From: GCA-016699975 sp964515255
GTDB taxonomy: Bacteria; Patescibacteriota; Minisyncoccia; Moranbacterales; UBA1568
NCBI GenBank assembly: GCA_964515255.1
Contig: CAZETL010000032.1
Span: 1 to 10,729 of the forward strand
Direction: 5' to 3'
DNA: 10,729 nt
Below are positions 1 to 7,456 of this stretch, in pieces; position 1 is the stretch's first letter, and every line of letters starts with the position of its first letter. Below the pieces are notes generated by a model. That model searched no databases. It was not told the origin of the DNA and saw only the letters and a list, made by a program, of their open reading frames with translations. A program made the position numbers and the translations under genes.

Positions 1-662
1 CCTTGCCCTTCGAATCCGGGGATGTTTTCGAGCGGCACATAGTTCAGTCCCGCCGTTGGGCTTGAACTGGACTCAGAAGGTGCAGACACTGGGGCCGGCT
101 TACAGTCGTCCGGTATGCAGCAGTTTTGCTTTGGATCCGAGATATTCTTCGTCGAGCACGTTCCATTTGGATGGAAACCATCCGGACATTTCTTAGAACC
201 TGCCAAGCCCGCAATTAGATTCTCAGGCACACACTGAGCATTCTGACATGTTCTCTTGCACTCAGCGTCACTCGAATCAGGTGTAGTAGCATCTGACTTC
301 TTAACACAACATGATCTGGCGAATCCATATGATGAAGAACAGTCATTTATGATTTTTTCATCACTCGCACATCCATCCGTCAAGGCAAATATTGGATTTT
401 TATACCGACATATACCCCGGCCACCAGCACATTTCTCATCCGGAACACAACACACGATATTTTCACCGCATTTGCCAATGGCCGTTTCTCCATTCACAGA
501 GCAGTCCCAAAGCGTGCCCTTCTTCTCACATTTTCCAGCAACAGGAGAAAGTGCTACACACTCAGACTCTGTTGTTGGTTCCGCTAAAACAATAGTATTG
601 AGACTACTAAAAAAAACGAGAGCTAGAACTAAAAGTAAGACTGTTTTTTGGAAAGTTTTCAT
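1..662 (-). CDS. Cysteine-rich exported VirB2-like pilin candidate (3' end outside window)
   Basis: Seen: 220 codons from ATG at 662 to the left edge, still open. Residues 1-27 form a signal peptide (basic start, hydrophobic core, VLA-E cleavage site). The exported part has 20 cysteines in about 190 residues, arranged as three successive modules ending in a CC pair (C71/C72, C118/C119, C181/C182; the first and third are followed by V/I-P-D). A Ser/Pro-rich linker (190-203) leads to NYVPLENIPGFEG at 207-219. Known, from memory: CPR VirB2-like proteins carry a similar Y-x-P-L-x-x-I/L-P-G segment just before two transmembrane helices. Inferred: the missing C-terminus holds those helices, making this a pilin-like subunit with a disulfide-rich ectodomain. 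It is the last gene of the cluster in the window, with a possible promoter of its own just upstream. No strong ribosome binding site. Alternative: a purely secreted disulfide-rich protein. Confidence 0.8.
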   Translation of the reverse strand, partial: MKTFQKTVLLLVLALVFFSSLNTIVLAEPTTESECVALSPVAGKCEKKGTLWDCSVNGETAIGKCGENIVCCVPDEKCAGGRGICRYKNPIFALTDGCASDEKIINDCSSSYGFARSCCVKKSDATTPDSSDAECKRTCQNAQCVPENLIAGLAGSKKCPDGFHPNGTCSTKNISDPKQNCCIPDDCKPAPVSAPSESSSSPTAGLNYVPLENIPGFEGQ

Positions 663-677
663 ATCAGGCAACCTGAT
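663..677. repeat. Short perfect inverted repeat next to the start codon
   Basis: ATCAGG and CCTGAT form 6-base arms around a 3-base centre. The repeat overlaps the candidate -10 box on one side and adjoins the ATG on the other, covering the expected transcription start. It could be an operator half-site pair or a small 5' hairpin, or chance. Confidence 0.35.
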
Positions 678-681
678 TATA
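676..681 (-). promoter_or_regulatory. Candidate -10 box (TATAAT) for the cysteine-rich gene
   Basis: A perfect TATAAT on the minus strand ends 13 bases before the ATG at 662. A start site at the usual distance would give a leader of only about 6-8 bases, so the mRNA would be nearly leaderless, which fits the lack of a clear Shine-Dalgarno sequence. The -35 region is poor: only a TTG-type half match (TTGTGT) at a short 15-base spacing. The site could be fortuitous. Confidence 0.4.
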
Positions 682-741
682 AGAGGAGTCCACTATACAC
701 AACATTATCCGAAAATGTCTCTATCAATAATTCATCTTATT

Positions 742-3700
742 TTATTCTTCAGCCTCTCTTACAACAGAGAATGCCATTCCCATGATAAGGAGAATGAGCC
801 CCCATGAAAGAATCAATCGAACAGAGAAAATGACGAGCGGAGGAACGGCGGAAATAATCGAAGCGAAAAAGGCATTTACTGGGCCGCGCGCATTTTCTCC
901 GGATCCTCCTTCCGGGACGACAAGGCGGATCTGTATATCTCGGGAAAATTGCTCGGTTCCGGAGTTGAACGGCGATATATTCCAGATATCGTAGAGCGCC
1001 TTCCGCATGTCCGCCGACTGATTGTACGAACCAGAAAGAGAGATATTATAAATGTCTCCGGGATTCCCATCGAGAGCAATGGAAAGACTCGTGTCATTTT
1101 GTTTAAATGGCTGTCCATTTATGGACCAAAGTAGCTCATTTTCATCATTCCCATCTTTTATGCCGCTCAAAACAAACACTCCAAGAAGCTCGGGTCGGAA
1201 AATAGCAGACAGTTTTGCAGTCTCACTGGGAATTCCTTCGAATGAAGTCGTACTCATATCGCTTGTTTCCGATCCGTCGAGGTTTTTGTACTGCCCCATG
1301 AATTTCGGCCATGCTACTTCCGTATCGTCCGAGACGATATCAAGGCCAGGGTCGACAATCTGAAATCGACGAGAAATGATAAATGACTTACCCGTTTCGC
1401 CGGACTTCGTTGGTGTCGTCGGCGCCGTCTCGTTTGCCGCAAGGGTAACGGTGATCAAGTCGCCGACATTCCCTGAAATAGGGAAGAAGTTTACCGCTCC
1501 CTGCTTGTCTCCAGCGCAATCTTTCGAAACTTTCCGCGTGCAAATAAGCGACTCTCCGTTTACCGTCCACGAAAAATTCGAGAACTTATCAATCCCATCT
1601 GAAAGTCGAACCGCAACGATTTGATTCCTGATAACTGGGCAAATGGTTTGCTGTGCTGTCGACACTCTTGTTTTCGCTCCAGGAAGCGGACAGAACTGCG
1701 CATCCGGATCAAGCTGCACAGAGATCATGCCATCATCTCCCACTACCGTCTTCGCGCCAAATGCGTCGATTTTCTTATTCACAACCACTTTTATCACCAA
1801 GGAGCTCGTTCCGCTCCGACCAACTTTTCCGGAAAAGTTCTCTGTTGCACTTGTTACTATCCGAAAATACGCCGTGTCGTCCTTGAAATAATCCCCGAAG
1901 ACTTCTTGGTCCAAGTTCAAGTTTATGGCTATAGAATCGACGTTATTTCCGGACAATGTCGTCACATTCTTTCTCGGGTTATCCGTCCGGGAAACCCCGT
2001 TGTCATCAGAACATTCTTTCTTTCCAAGAAGGTCGCAAGAGATATCGGTCCAGACATTTTTCTCAGAAAATCTTGTGTCGAAGGTTCCATCCTTACTCGC
2101 GTAAACTCTCCAGACATAATTCGTAGATGACGGCCCCTCGCTATTATTTGATGTTGAAGCATTGACGGTAACCGTGTCTCCCGTCTGAGGCGTCGCGTCC
2201 GCCTCCGCCTGATCTCGCGGAAGAAGTCTGGCAGATGGGTTTTCTGGAGAAAACCCAAGAGAGACCTCCATATTCTCTGCCTGGCCGCCTTCCGAAGGAT
2301 CGACAAGATTATCTTCAAGGCAATCATCAATATCGGTCGTCGATGTCCGTATTGTTACATCATAACCCTTGATTTTCTCAGTATAGGTAGATTTCCCTTT
2401 CACTTCGCATTTGTTCTTTGGAAGTGCCCACATGACCATGGACGAAGAATCGTCTTTCTTGGTGTTGTACATAGACGTGCCTTCCACAGCAACGCCGATC
2501 TTGTCCTCCGGAGCGTAGATCCATTTGAACGCATCCTGCCCCAATCCAACGAGATTCGCTTCGTCTTTATTTCCATTTTGCGCCGTACTCGGATCTTCCG
2601 GATCGGTATACCAAAAATGTTCCTCGCCAATTGGAAACGCTCCATCGGTATCTCCGAGTGAGCCGAGTTTCTTCACCGTCCCGCCTTCGCTTCTCTCATA
2701 ACTCTTTGGGAATAAGTGTTTGCAATTCGTAAGTTCGTGGTTGTACCCCGTCTCAAAGTCATGTACGTAACATGTTCCGCGACATCCAGAGGATCCTCCG
2801 CCACTTGAAGAATCCCCCACGGTGAGACATGCGGAATCGTACCCATCAGAATCCCTCCAATAGAGTTTGTATGTGCTTCCTGCTGGAAACACGGTGCTTA
2901 CCGGATTTACGGTCCTCCTCCAGCGATCCGTCAGATAGAGCATGTCGTCCTGCGGGGAGATGTACTCGGTGGCGGCGCCCCAATTCGCATTCCCCGAACA
3001 CCATCCCGGGCCATGAGAAGATCCTTGGGAAGATCCGACAATTTCGTAGCAGTGTTCTGATCCTACCTCATTGAAAAGATATGCGGTTTCATAAAGACCC
3101 TGAGACGGCGACAATGTAATGCTCTTCTGATCCGAACCGCCGATTTCCGACACATAAAGTGTTTTCGATGAAAGATCCGGGAGAGATCGTGTAATTTCGC
3201 AATCCGTCGAAGATCCCCCGCCTGAAGAAGAAGACGCCCCGGCATTGCAGCTCTTTCCATTCAAAACTTGCCCATCTCCCCCAAAAGCTGCTCGGTATCC
3301 GTCCTTATCCTTGTCCGAACCTTTTGTGCTGCTCGGATTAATCCTGCTCGGCGCATTCTCGCGATACATATTCTTCGCACAGTCTTCTCTCGCTGCTGCC
3401 GAGAGGCCTCCGTCAAGCGAACATGTTGCGTCGAAATTCCTTGCCGCGACCGTCTGCATCGCCTCCACCTTCCAATCTTCGACTGAAATTTCCTTATCAT
3501 CGTTTCGGTCGCACAGACGTAGTTTGTCTTTACTTGGGTTTTTGTCGAGATCGCACCCTTTTCGCTTGAGATACCATGTGAAATATAACGTCTCTTTTGC
3601 ATTTGCAAAGAACTGCGGAAAAGCCCGTGCTTCGACTTCCATACCAGGTTTCGGATCAGACGGGCTAAAAAAAAGCGATACTTGCGGAGCGGTTCCCTTT

Positions 3701-3915
3701 TGAGCCGAAACATTTATGTTTTCCCCTTGATCCTGGAGACTTTCCTTATTGAGATGGTAACGCTTTTCGAAGTAGCTTGCCGCCGAATCCCACACGCTCT
3801 CTTTGACGCTGTCGACGGAGATAGCAAAAACAAAACCGTTTGGAACAAATATCTGCGCCAAAATAAACAGCCAAACGAAAAATCCTCGGAAAAAAATTTT
3901 TGTTTTCGACGTCAT
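742..3915 (-). CDS. Giant exported multidomain protein with C-terminal membrane anchor (T4SS-associated)
   Basis: Seen: 1057 residues. An N-terminal signal peptide (about 5-31) and a hydrophobic C-terminal stretch (about 1024-1050, perhaps starting at 1012) imply a large ectodomain held in the membrane. It has 20 cysteines, an even number. Residues 136-147 (DRNDDKEISVED) fit an EF-hand calcium loop, and 201-206 is DKDKDG. At least four beta-sandwich (Ig/PKD-like) modules are suggested by repeated Trp strands near W114, W602, W783 (SWTVNG) and W930 (LWSING), and by the shared opening VSL-x-FSP at 79-85 and 551-557. Two SSGGGSS linkers bracket residues 228-378. The start overlaps the upstream stop as ATGA and has no Shine-Dalgarno, so translation is probably coupled. 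Known, from memory: large proteins of this type sit in CPR T4SS clusters. Function unknown; a surface, adhesin or pilus-assembly role is inference. Confidence 0.85.
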   Translation of the reverse strand: MTSKTKIFFRGFFVWLFILAQIFVPNGFVFAISVDSVKESVWDSAASYFEKRYHLNKESLQDQGENINVSAQKGTAPQVSLFFSPSDPKPGMEVEARAFPQFFANAKETLYFTWYLKRKGCDLDKNPSKDKLRLCDRNDDKEISVEDWKVEAMQTVAARNFDATCSLDGGLSAAAREDCAKNMYRENAPSRINPSSTKGSDKDKDGYRAAFGGDGQVLNGKSCNAGASSSSGGGSSTDCEITRSLPDLSSKTLYVSEIGGSDQKSITLSPSQGLYETAYLFNEVGSEHCYEIVGSSQGSSHGPGWCSGNANWGAATEYISPQDDMLYLTDRWRRTVNPVSTVFPAGSTYKLYWRDSDGYDSACLTVGDSSSGGGSSGCRGTCYVHDFETGYNHELTNCKHLFPKSYERSEGGTVKKLGSLGDTDGAFPIGEEHFWYTDPEDPSTAQNGNKDEANLVGLGQDAFKWIYAPEDKIGVAVEGTSMYNTKKDDSSSMVMWALPKNKCEVKGKSTYTEKIKGYDVTIRTSTTDIDDCLEDNLVDPSEGGQAENMEVSLGFSPENPSARLLPRDQAEADATPQTGDTVTVNASTSNNSEGPSSTNYVWRVYASKDGTFDTRFSEKNVWTDISCDLLGKKECSDDNGVSRTDNPRKNVTTLSGNNVDSIAINLNLDQEVFGDYFKDDTAYFRIVTSATENFSGKVGRSGTSSLVIKVVVNKKIDAFGAKTVVGDDGMISVQLDPDAQFCPLPGAKTRVSTAQQTICPVIRNQIVAVRLSDGIDKFSNFSWTVNGESLICTRKVSKDCAGDKQGAVNFFPISGNVGDLITVTLAANETAPTTPTKSGETGKSFIISRRFQIVDPGLDIVSDDTEVAWPKFMGQYKNLDGSETSDMSTTSFEGIPSETAKLSAIFRPELLGVFVLSGIKDGNDENELLWSINGQPFKQNDTSLSIALDGNPGDIYNISLSGSYNQSADMRKALYDIWNISPFNSGTEQFSRDIQIRLVVPEGGSGENARGPVNAFFASIISAVPPLVIFSVRLILSWGLILLIMGMAFSVVREAEE

Positions 3916-4625
3916 GAACGCGCCATCGTAAGCACTACGGAGAGTGTATCAAAAACAAGAAAAAAACAAAAGGAGACAATAAAAGATTCTGAGATAAAAG
4001 CTACTAACGCAGCAGCAAGCGACCCGATAGCGAGGACCGCTATCTCTATGAGCGCGGAATCTCCCTTCCAATCGGATATGCGAAACAAAGCAATAATAAC
4101 AGGGGCGGCAGCGGCAATAGGAATGCTCCATACGCCGATTTTTCGACGCCACGACCAAAGAATAAATCCCCGGAAGAAAGCTTCATTTGCAAAAGTTGTC
4201 GGAATAGAAAGGATAATGCTGGATAGAAAAACAAGAAAATTGCTGCGCAAAAGGATAGCATCTCCCTGCGCTGCGTATTGGCCGCCAGCGGATGTTTTCA
4301 GGATGAGCACCCATGTTGCAGCGAGCGACGCAAGAAGAACGGATATTATAAGCAACGTCATACGAAATGGCCGATCTGCCTGCATATGCTGAAATCCGTA
4401 CTGCCGCAGCGGCTTTTTTAGAAGAAGCTTCGCAGAAATCGCAGGAAAGAGGAGATAGCTCGCAAAAATCAGAATAAGAAAGCTGCTTGTTGTATTCGCT
4501 CCCGGGAAGAAGAGCACGAAAAGGATCGCCGCCACTGAAATCGAAACCTCGAAAATAAATCTTCCGTCCGAAAAGGACCTTCTCGCATCAAGAAGTCTGC
4601 CAGGCATAAGATTTTTGATATTCAA
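3912..4625 (-). CDS. CPBP/Abi-like polytopic membrane protein, probably without protease activity
   Basis: Seen: 237 residues with about six or seven hydrophobic segments (near 24-41, 47-68, 88-109, 129-146, 162-182, 191-211, 213-232). NEAFFRG at 147-153 lies at the end of a helix, like the EExxxR motif of CPBP (CAAX/Abi) intramembrane proteases. In the family, FxxxH and HxxxN/D follow in later helices. Here the best counterparts are FRISD at 181-185 and FLVFD at 222-226, so both histidines and the first glutamate seem replaced (N147, D185, F222). I therefore infer a pseudoprotease. TTG start chosen: AAGG at 4630-4633 lies 4 bases upstream, while the later ATG at codon 7 has no ribosome binding site. 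Its TGA overlaps the next ATG. A role in handling the exported neighbours is speculation. Confidence 0.65.
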   Translation of the reverse strand: MNIKNLMPGRLLDARRSFSDGRFIFEVSISVAAILFVLFFPGANTTSSFLILIFASYLLFPAISAKLLLKKPLRQYGFQHMQADRPFRMTLLIISVLLASLAATWVLILKTSAGGQYAAQGDAILLRSNFLVFLSSIILSIPTTFANEAFFRGFILWSWRRKIGVWSIPIAAAAPVIIALFRISDWKGDSALIEIAVLAIGSLAAALVAFISESFIVSFCFFLVFDTLSVVLTMARS

Positions 4626-4650
4626 AACACCTTCTTAAATCACCCCTCAT
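4588..4650 (-). CDS. Possible 20-codon leader peptide upstream of the CPBP-like gene
   Basis: ATG at 4650 has AGGGAG (4657-4662) 6 bases upstream, a better Shine-Dalgarno arrangement than most genes in this window. The frame runs 20 codons to TGA at 4588, overlapping the first 13 codons of the CPBP-like gene in another frame. It may be a leader ORF that couples or tunes translation, or a chance site. No peptide motif recognised. Confidence 0.2.
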   Translation of the reverse strand: MRGDLRRCFEYQKSYAWQTS

Positions 4651-4681
4651 AAATGTCTCCCTGAAATAATCTCTCGAAAAT

Positions 4682-5416
4682 CTATCTCTTTTTCAACTTC
4701 AAGAAAGCTTTGTCGGCAACGTACATCCCAAGCGGAGCTACAACCATGAAAGGAAGGACATTTAGAGGAAACAGAACTCCTTCAATGATAAATACCAAAG
4801 AGAAAATAGTCATGTCACGAGAGATAACCTCCGCCAAAGAAATTTTATACTTCCTTCTTGGAAAGATACTGAGGAGAAACATCAAGATGAGAAGGCAAAG
4901 CGTAAGAGGCGCGGCGATAATCGGGAGCGCAAAAAGTATTGTGAAGTCGAGAACATCCTTGAAACAAGCTATCCCAAACAAAGCCGCGTACGAATGCCAC
5001 GCCATCGTTCCTTGGCGCCGCGCAGTTACCTCTCCATCATTTAATGCCGCTTCTTGCTCAATTTGGTCTGATTCCTTTTTTTCATTCTCTCTCGCGCGGA
5101 CAAGCTCCTCCCTTTCTTCTTGCTCTCTTCGATCGCGAAGTTCATCCTCTTCTCCTTCCGCAATATCCCTTTCTCCGTCCGGCGACATTGGCACTGGCCG
5201 TCTCATTGCCGGCCGCAGCCTTGGAGTGAAGCTTTTCCGCTCTTCCCCCCTATTGGGAGTGATTGTTGTCGCCCGCTCCTGCTGACCATTTTGAGCCTCA
5301 CTTCTCCGTGGAAATCTCGACCAATTGACGCCGTCGGCTTGGATTCTTCGACGAACTTGGCCGTTGCCTCTTTTGCGGTCGAAACCAAGCGAAGAAGTGG
5401 GAGATTGACTCGGCAT
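4682..5416 (-). CDS. Charged coiled-coil and membrane protein of T4SS locus, unknown function
   Basis: Seen: 244 residues from ATG at 5416. Residues 1-75 are Arg/Ser/Pro/Gln-rich and probably disordered. Residues 82-125 are very rich in Glu/Arg/Asp/Gln and likely form a helical coiled coil. The C-terminal 105 residues hold three or four hydrophobic segments (about 142-152, 157-185, 203-218, 219-234) ending in a basic tail, so the charged N-terminus is most likely cytoplasmic. An in-frame TTG at 5431 could add five residues, but it overlaps the ribosome binding site of the ATG, so ATG is preferred. The gene lies 26 bases after the VirB4 ATPase stop. From memory, CPR T4SS clusters carry a comparable membrane protein at this place. 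A role docking the ATPase to the membrane is only a guess. No enzymatic motif seen. Confidence 0.75.
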   Translation of the reverse strand: MPSQSPTSSLGFDRKRGNGQVRRRIQADGVNWSRFPRRSEAQNGQQERATTITPNRGEERKSFTPRLRPAMRRPVPMSPDGERDIAEGEEDELRDRREQEEREELVRARENEKKESDQIEQEAALNDGEVTARRQGTMAWHSYAALFGIACFKDVLDFTILFALPIIAAPLTLCLLILMFLLSIFPRRKYKISLAEVISRDMTIFSLVFIIEGVLFPLNVLPFMVVAPLGMYVADKAFLKLKKR

Positions 5417-5420
5417 AGAG

Positions 5421-5428
5421 ACACCCTT
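5421..5428 (-). promoter_or_regulatory. Ribosome binding site that decides the start at 5416
   Basis: AAGGGTGT lies upstream of the ATG, with 7 bases between AAGGG and the start. This supports ATG at 5416 over the in-frame TTG at 5431, which directly precedes and partly overlaps this site. Confidence 0.6.
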
Positions 5429-5442
5429 CAAAAGTAGAGCAT

Positions 5443-7266
5443 TCAGCCGTTCATTTCATCAAATTCCCGTTTTGCCGCTTCTATCTCCGCTAGTTGCTCC
5501 GGGTTTGAAGTGATAATTTGATCCTCGCTATACGACGCAACTACTTTGAGCGCGACGTGCTTCGATCCGGCAAAGAAAATCCCCTCTCCGACGGCACTCT
5601 CAAGCAGAATAAATTTCTCGTGATCGGTGAGGTAGAAGGTTTCGGCGACTACGTCGATCGAAGCTGTCGACTGTCGCAAGAGAAGTTGCAACGACGAGTT
5701 TGTCACGATCGGCTTCCCGTACCTCGATCCCATGAAATCACTGATATCCTGCGTAATTGTGGTAAGCCCGGTATAGTATTTTCTGGCGCGTTTCGCTATA
5801 CCAAAAAGAAAGCTCGCCGCATCGTCGTTTTGCATCATAATCCACGCTTCATCCACGACAAGAAGTCGGCGTTTGCGTTCGGACCGCATCTCATTCCAAA
5901 CATAGTGAAGAATGAGGTACATGGCAATCGGCCGCAATTCTTCCTCAAGGTCGCGGATGTTAAAGACCACAAACTGGTTGTTCATGGTGATATTGCTTGG
6001 ATGATTGAGAAATCCAGAGAAGATCCCCTGGGTGTACTTTTCAAGCCGAGCAGCGAGAGACTCCGTTCCTTCCATATTCCGGAGCACTTCGTAAAGATCA
6101 CTCATCGTTGGAAATGAGCTTGGGGTAAGCGAGGCGAGATCCGTCTTTCCTGTGATATCGCGTATGGCATAAGTTTCTCGAAGCGCCTGGTCGAGAATCG
6201 AATCCTCCTCCGGCGTCACGCTCCCGAGCATAAGATGGAGAAGTCCGATCAGCGTCGCGATATTACTCCGAAGCATTCCCTCGAAATCCTCCTGATCCTC
6301 GCGCTTCTTCGGGAGGTCAAAGGGGTTCACATGAAATGGAGAGTTTAGACTCATGTGGATAAACGATCCTCCGACCGCATCGCAGAGGTGCTTGTATTCA
6401 TTTTCCGGATCGATGACGATAACACTCGTCCCAAACATCATGGAACGGAGAATCTCCAACTTAACGAAGTAGCTTTTCCCAGCGCCGGATTTCGCGAAGA
6501 TGACCATGTTCGCGTTCTCAAGCTTATAGCGATCGAAAAGTATCAAGCTGTTATTATGCCGATTAATGCCGTAAAGAATCCCTTCGTTCGAAGAAAGATC
6601 CGCCGACACGAAAGGAAACGTCGTCGATAGCGGGGCCGTATTGAGGTTGTTCGCGATGTCAAGTTCGTCCATTGCAATCGGCCTCGTTGACGCAAAGCCT
6701 TGCTGCATTTGCATAACAGCCGGCTTTATATACACGAGCTGCGCTTCAAGGATTGCTTCAACGGAACGACTCATCCGGTTTAACTCTTCCGGAGAAGCCG
6801 CATAAAGAGAGAGATACAGCCCGAATCGGAAGAACTTCTCCGTTCCCTGCTGAAGCCTATCCCGGAGATCATTAATGTCATGCAACGCCGTCTCAAGAAC
6901 GGGACTTCTTACTTTCCCCGCTTCCGCTTCCATTTGTATGGAAGATTCTACTCTCGTTGCCGACTTGAGGAGATTCTTGAGAATATCTCGCGTATCAATC
7001 GGGTGAATAAACATGGCAATATCCATTGGAAAGTCGAGGTTTATGATTGGGGAGAACCAATTTGTATTCAGGTAACGCGGGTATGCAATGACAAAGTGCG
7101 TCCGGACCAGCGTTTCTCCCGCCTGTAAAGAGTTTGCGCTCACGCGAATGGCGGATGGCGCAATAAGATCCCGAATTTTCGCGACACCGCGCTGATACAG
7201 GATTTCGTTTTGCAAAATTTCGTTCTGCTCCCCCCCGTTTAAAGAGGAGATAAAGGGGACGCGCAT
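5443..7266 (-). CDS. virB4: VirB4/TraC-type T4SS ATPase, C-terminal motor half
   Basis: Role, by family: hexameric P-loop ATPase at the inner face of the membrane that powers T4SS pilus assembly and substrate transfer. Seen: 607 residues. Walker A AKSGAGKS at 258-265 (first Gly replaced by Ala), the VirB4-type DPENEY at 286-291, Walker B LLVVDEAW at 468-475, TTITQD at 502-507 with the sensor-type Gln506, and LLLRQS at 528-533 with a possible arginine finger. Residues 1-240 match the region just before the motor in family proteins. No transmembrane segment. The usual N-terminal domain (about 200 residues) is absent and is encoded by the separate gene ending at 7457; together they reach normal VirB4 size. 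In-frame TAA and TAG stops lie within 18 bases upstream of the ATG, so this is a separate start, though no Shine-Dalgarno is evident. Stop TGA. Confidence 0.95.
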   Translation of the reverse strand: MRVPFISSLNGGEQNEILQNEILYQRGVAKIRDLIAPSAIRVSANSLQAGETLVRTHFVIAYPRYLNTNWFSPIINLDFPMDIAMFIHPIDTRDILKNLLKSATRVESSIQMEAEAGKVRSPVLETALHDINDLRDRLQQGTEKFFRFGLYLSLYAASPEELNRMSRSVEAILEAQLVYIKPAVMQMQQGFASTRPIAMDELDIANNLNTAPLSTTFPFVSADLSSNEGILYGINRHNNSLILFDRYKLENANMVIFAKSGAGKSYFVKLEILRSMMFGTSVIVIDPENEYKHLCDAVGGSFIHMSLNSPFHVNPFDLPKKREDQEDFEGMLRSNIATLIGLLHLMLGSVTPEEDSILDQALRETYAIRDITGKTDLASLTPSSFPTMSDLYEVLRNMEGTESLAARLEKYTQGIFSGFLNHPSNITMNNQFVVFNIRDLEEELRPIAMYLILHYVWNEMRSERKRRLLVVDEAWIMMQNDDAASFLFGIAKRARKYYTGLTTITQDISDFMGSRYGKPIVTNSSLQLLLRQSTASIDVVAETFYLTDHEKFILLESAVGEGIFFAGSKHVALKVVASYSEDQIITSNPEQLAEIEAAKREFDEMNG

Positions 7267-7395
7267 ATAAAGCAGCTATCTTTATAGAAGAATAGAAGAC
7301 CGGGCACGAACTCCAGAGAAGCCTCTTTCGTCGAGAGAGTCAAAAGCTCTTCTCATGGGAATATCTGGCACAAAGCGGACAATTCAGAAGACCTC

Positions 7396-7448
7396 CCGCA
7401 ATCAGTTTCCGAATCCCTCCCTCAAAATCCCTCGGAAACCGATTGCGG
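7396..7448 (-). promoter_or_regulatory. 17-bp stem-loop between the two VirB4 genes
   Basis: Arms 7396-7412 and 7432-7448 pair over 17 bases around a 19-base loop. The single non-Watson-Crick position (7404/7440) is a G-U wobble in the minus-strand transcript but an A-C mismatch on the plus strand, so the fold favours RNA made in the direction of the genes. It begins 8 bases after the upstream stop. No U-tract follows, so it does not look like an intrinsic terminator. An RNA stability, processing or translation-control element is possible. The rest of the gap (7267-7395) shows no convincing gene. Confidence 0.6.
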
Positions 7449-7456
7449 CCAACTTC

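Noticed and set aside
256..807. 183-codon plus-strand open frame over the cysteine-rich gene
   Set aside because: The minus frame has a signal peptide and regular cysteine modules. The plus frame has neither and runs across the promoter gap into the next gene.
1621..2130. 169-codon plus-strand open frame inside the giant protein gene
   Set aside because: Antisense shadow: no recognisable domain, and the minus-strand frame there encodes a continuous Ig-like region.
3682..4392. Long plus-strand open frame opposite the CPBP-like gene and the start of the giant protein
   Set aside because: It is antisense to two coherent minus-strand genes, has low-complexity Lys/Arg/Ala sequence, shows no domain pattern, and crosses the boundary of both genes.
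7267..7356. 22-codon minus-strand ORF (ATG at 7356) in the VirB4 gap
   Set aside because: No ribosome binding site, no recognisable motif, and length expected by chance.
7396..7448. Intrinsic terminator reading of the long hairpin
   Set aside because: No U-tract follows the stem on the coding strand, and the downstream motor gene would otherwise have no visible promoter.
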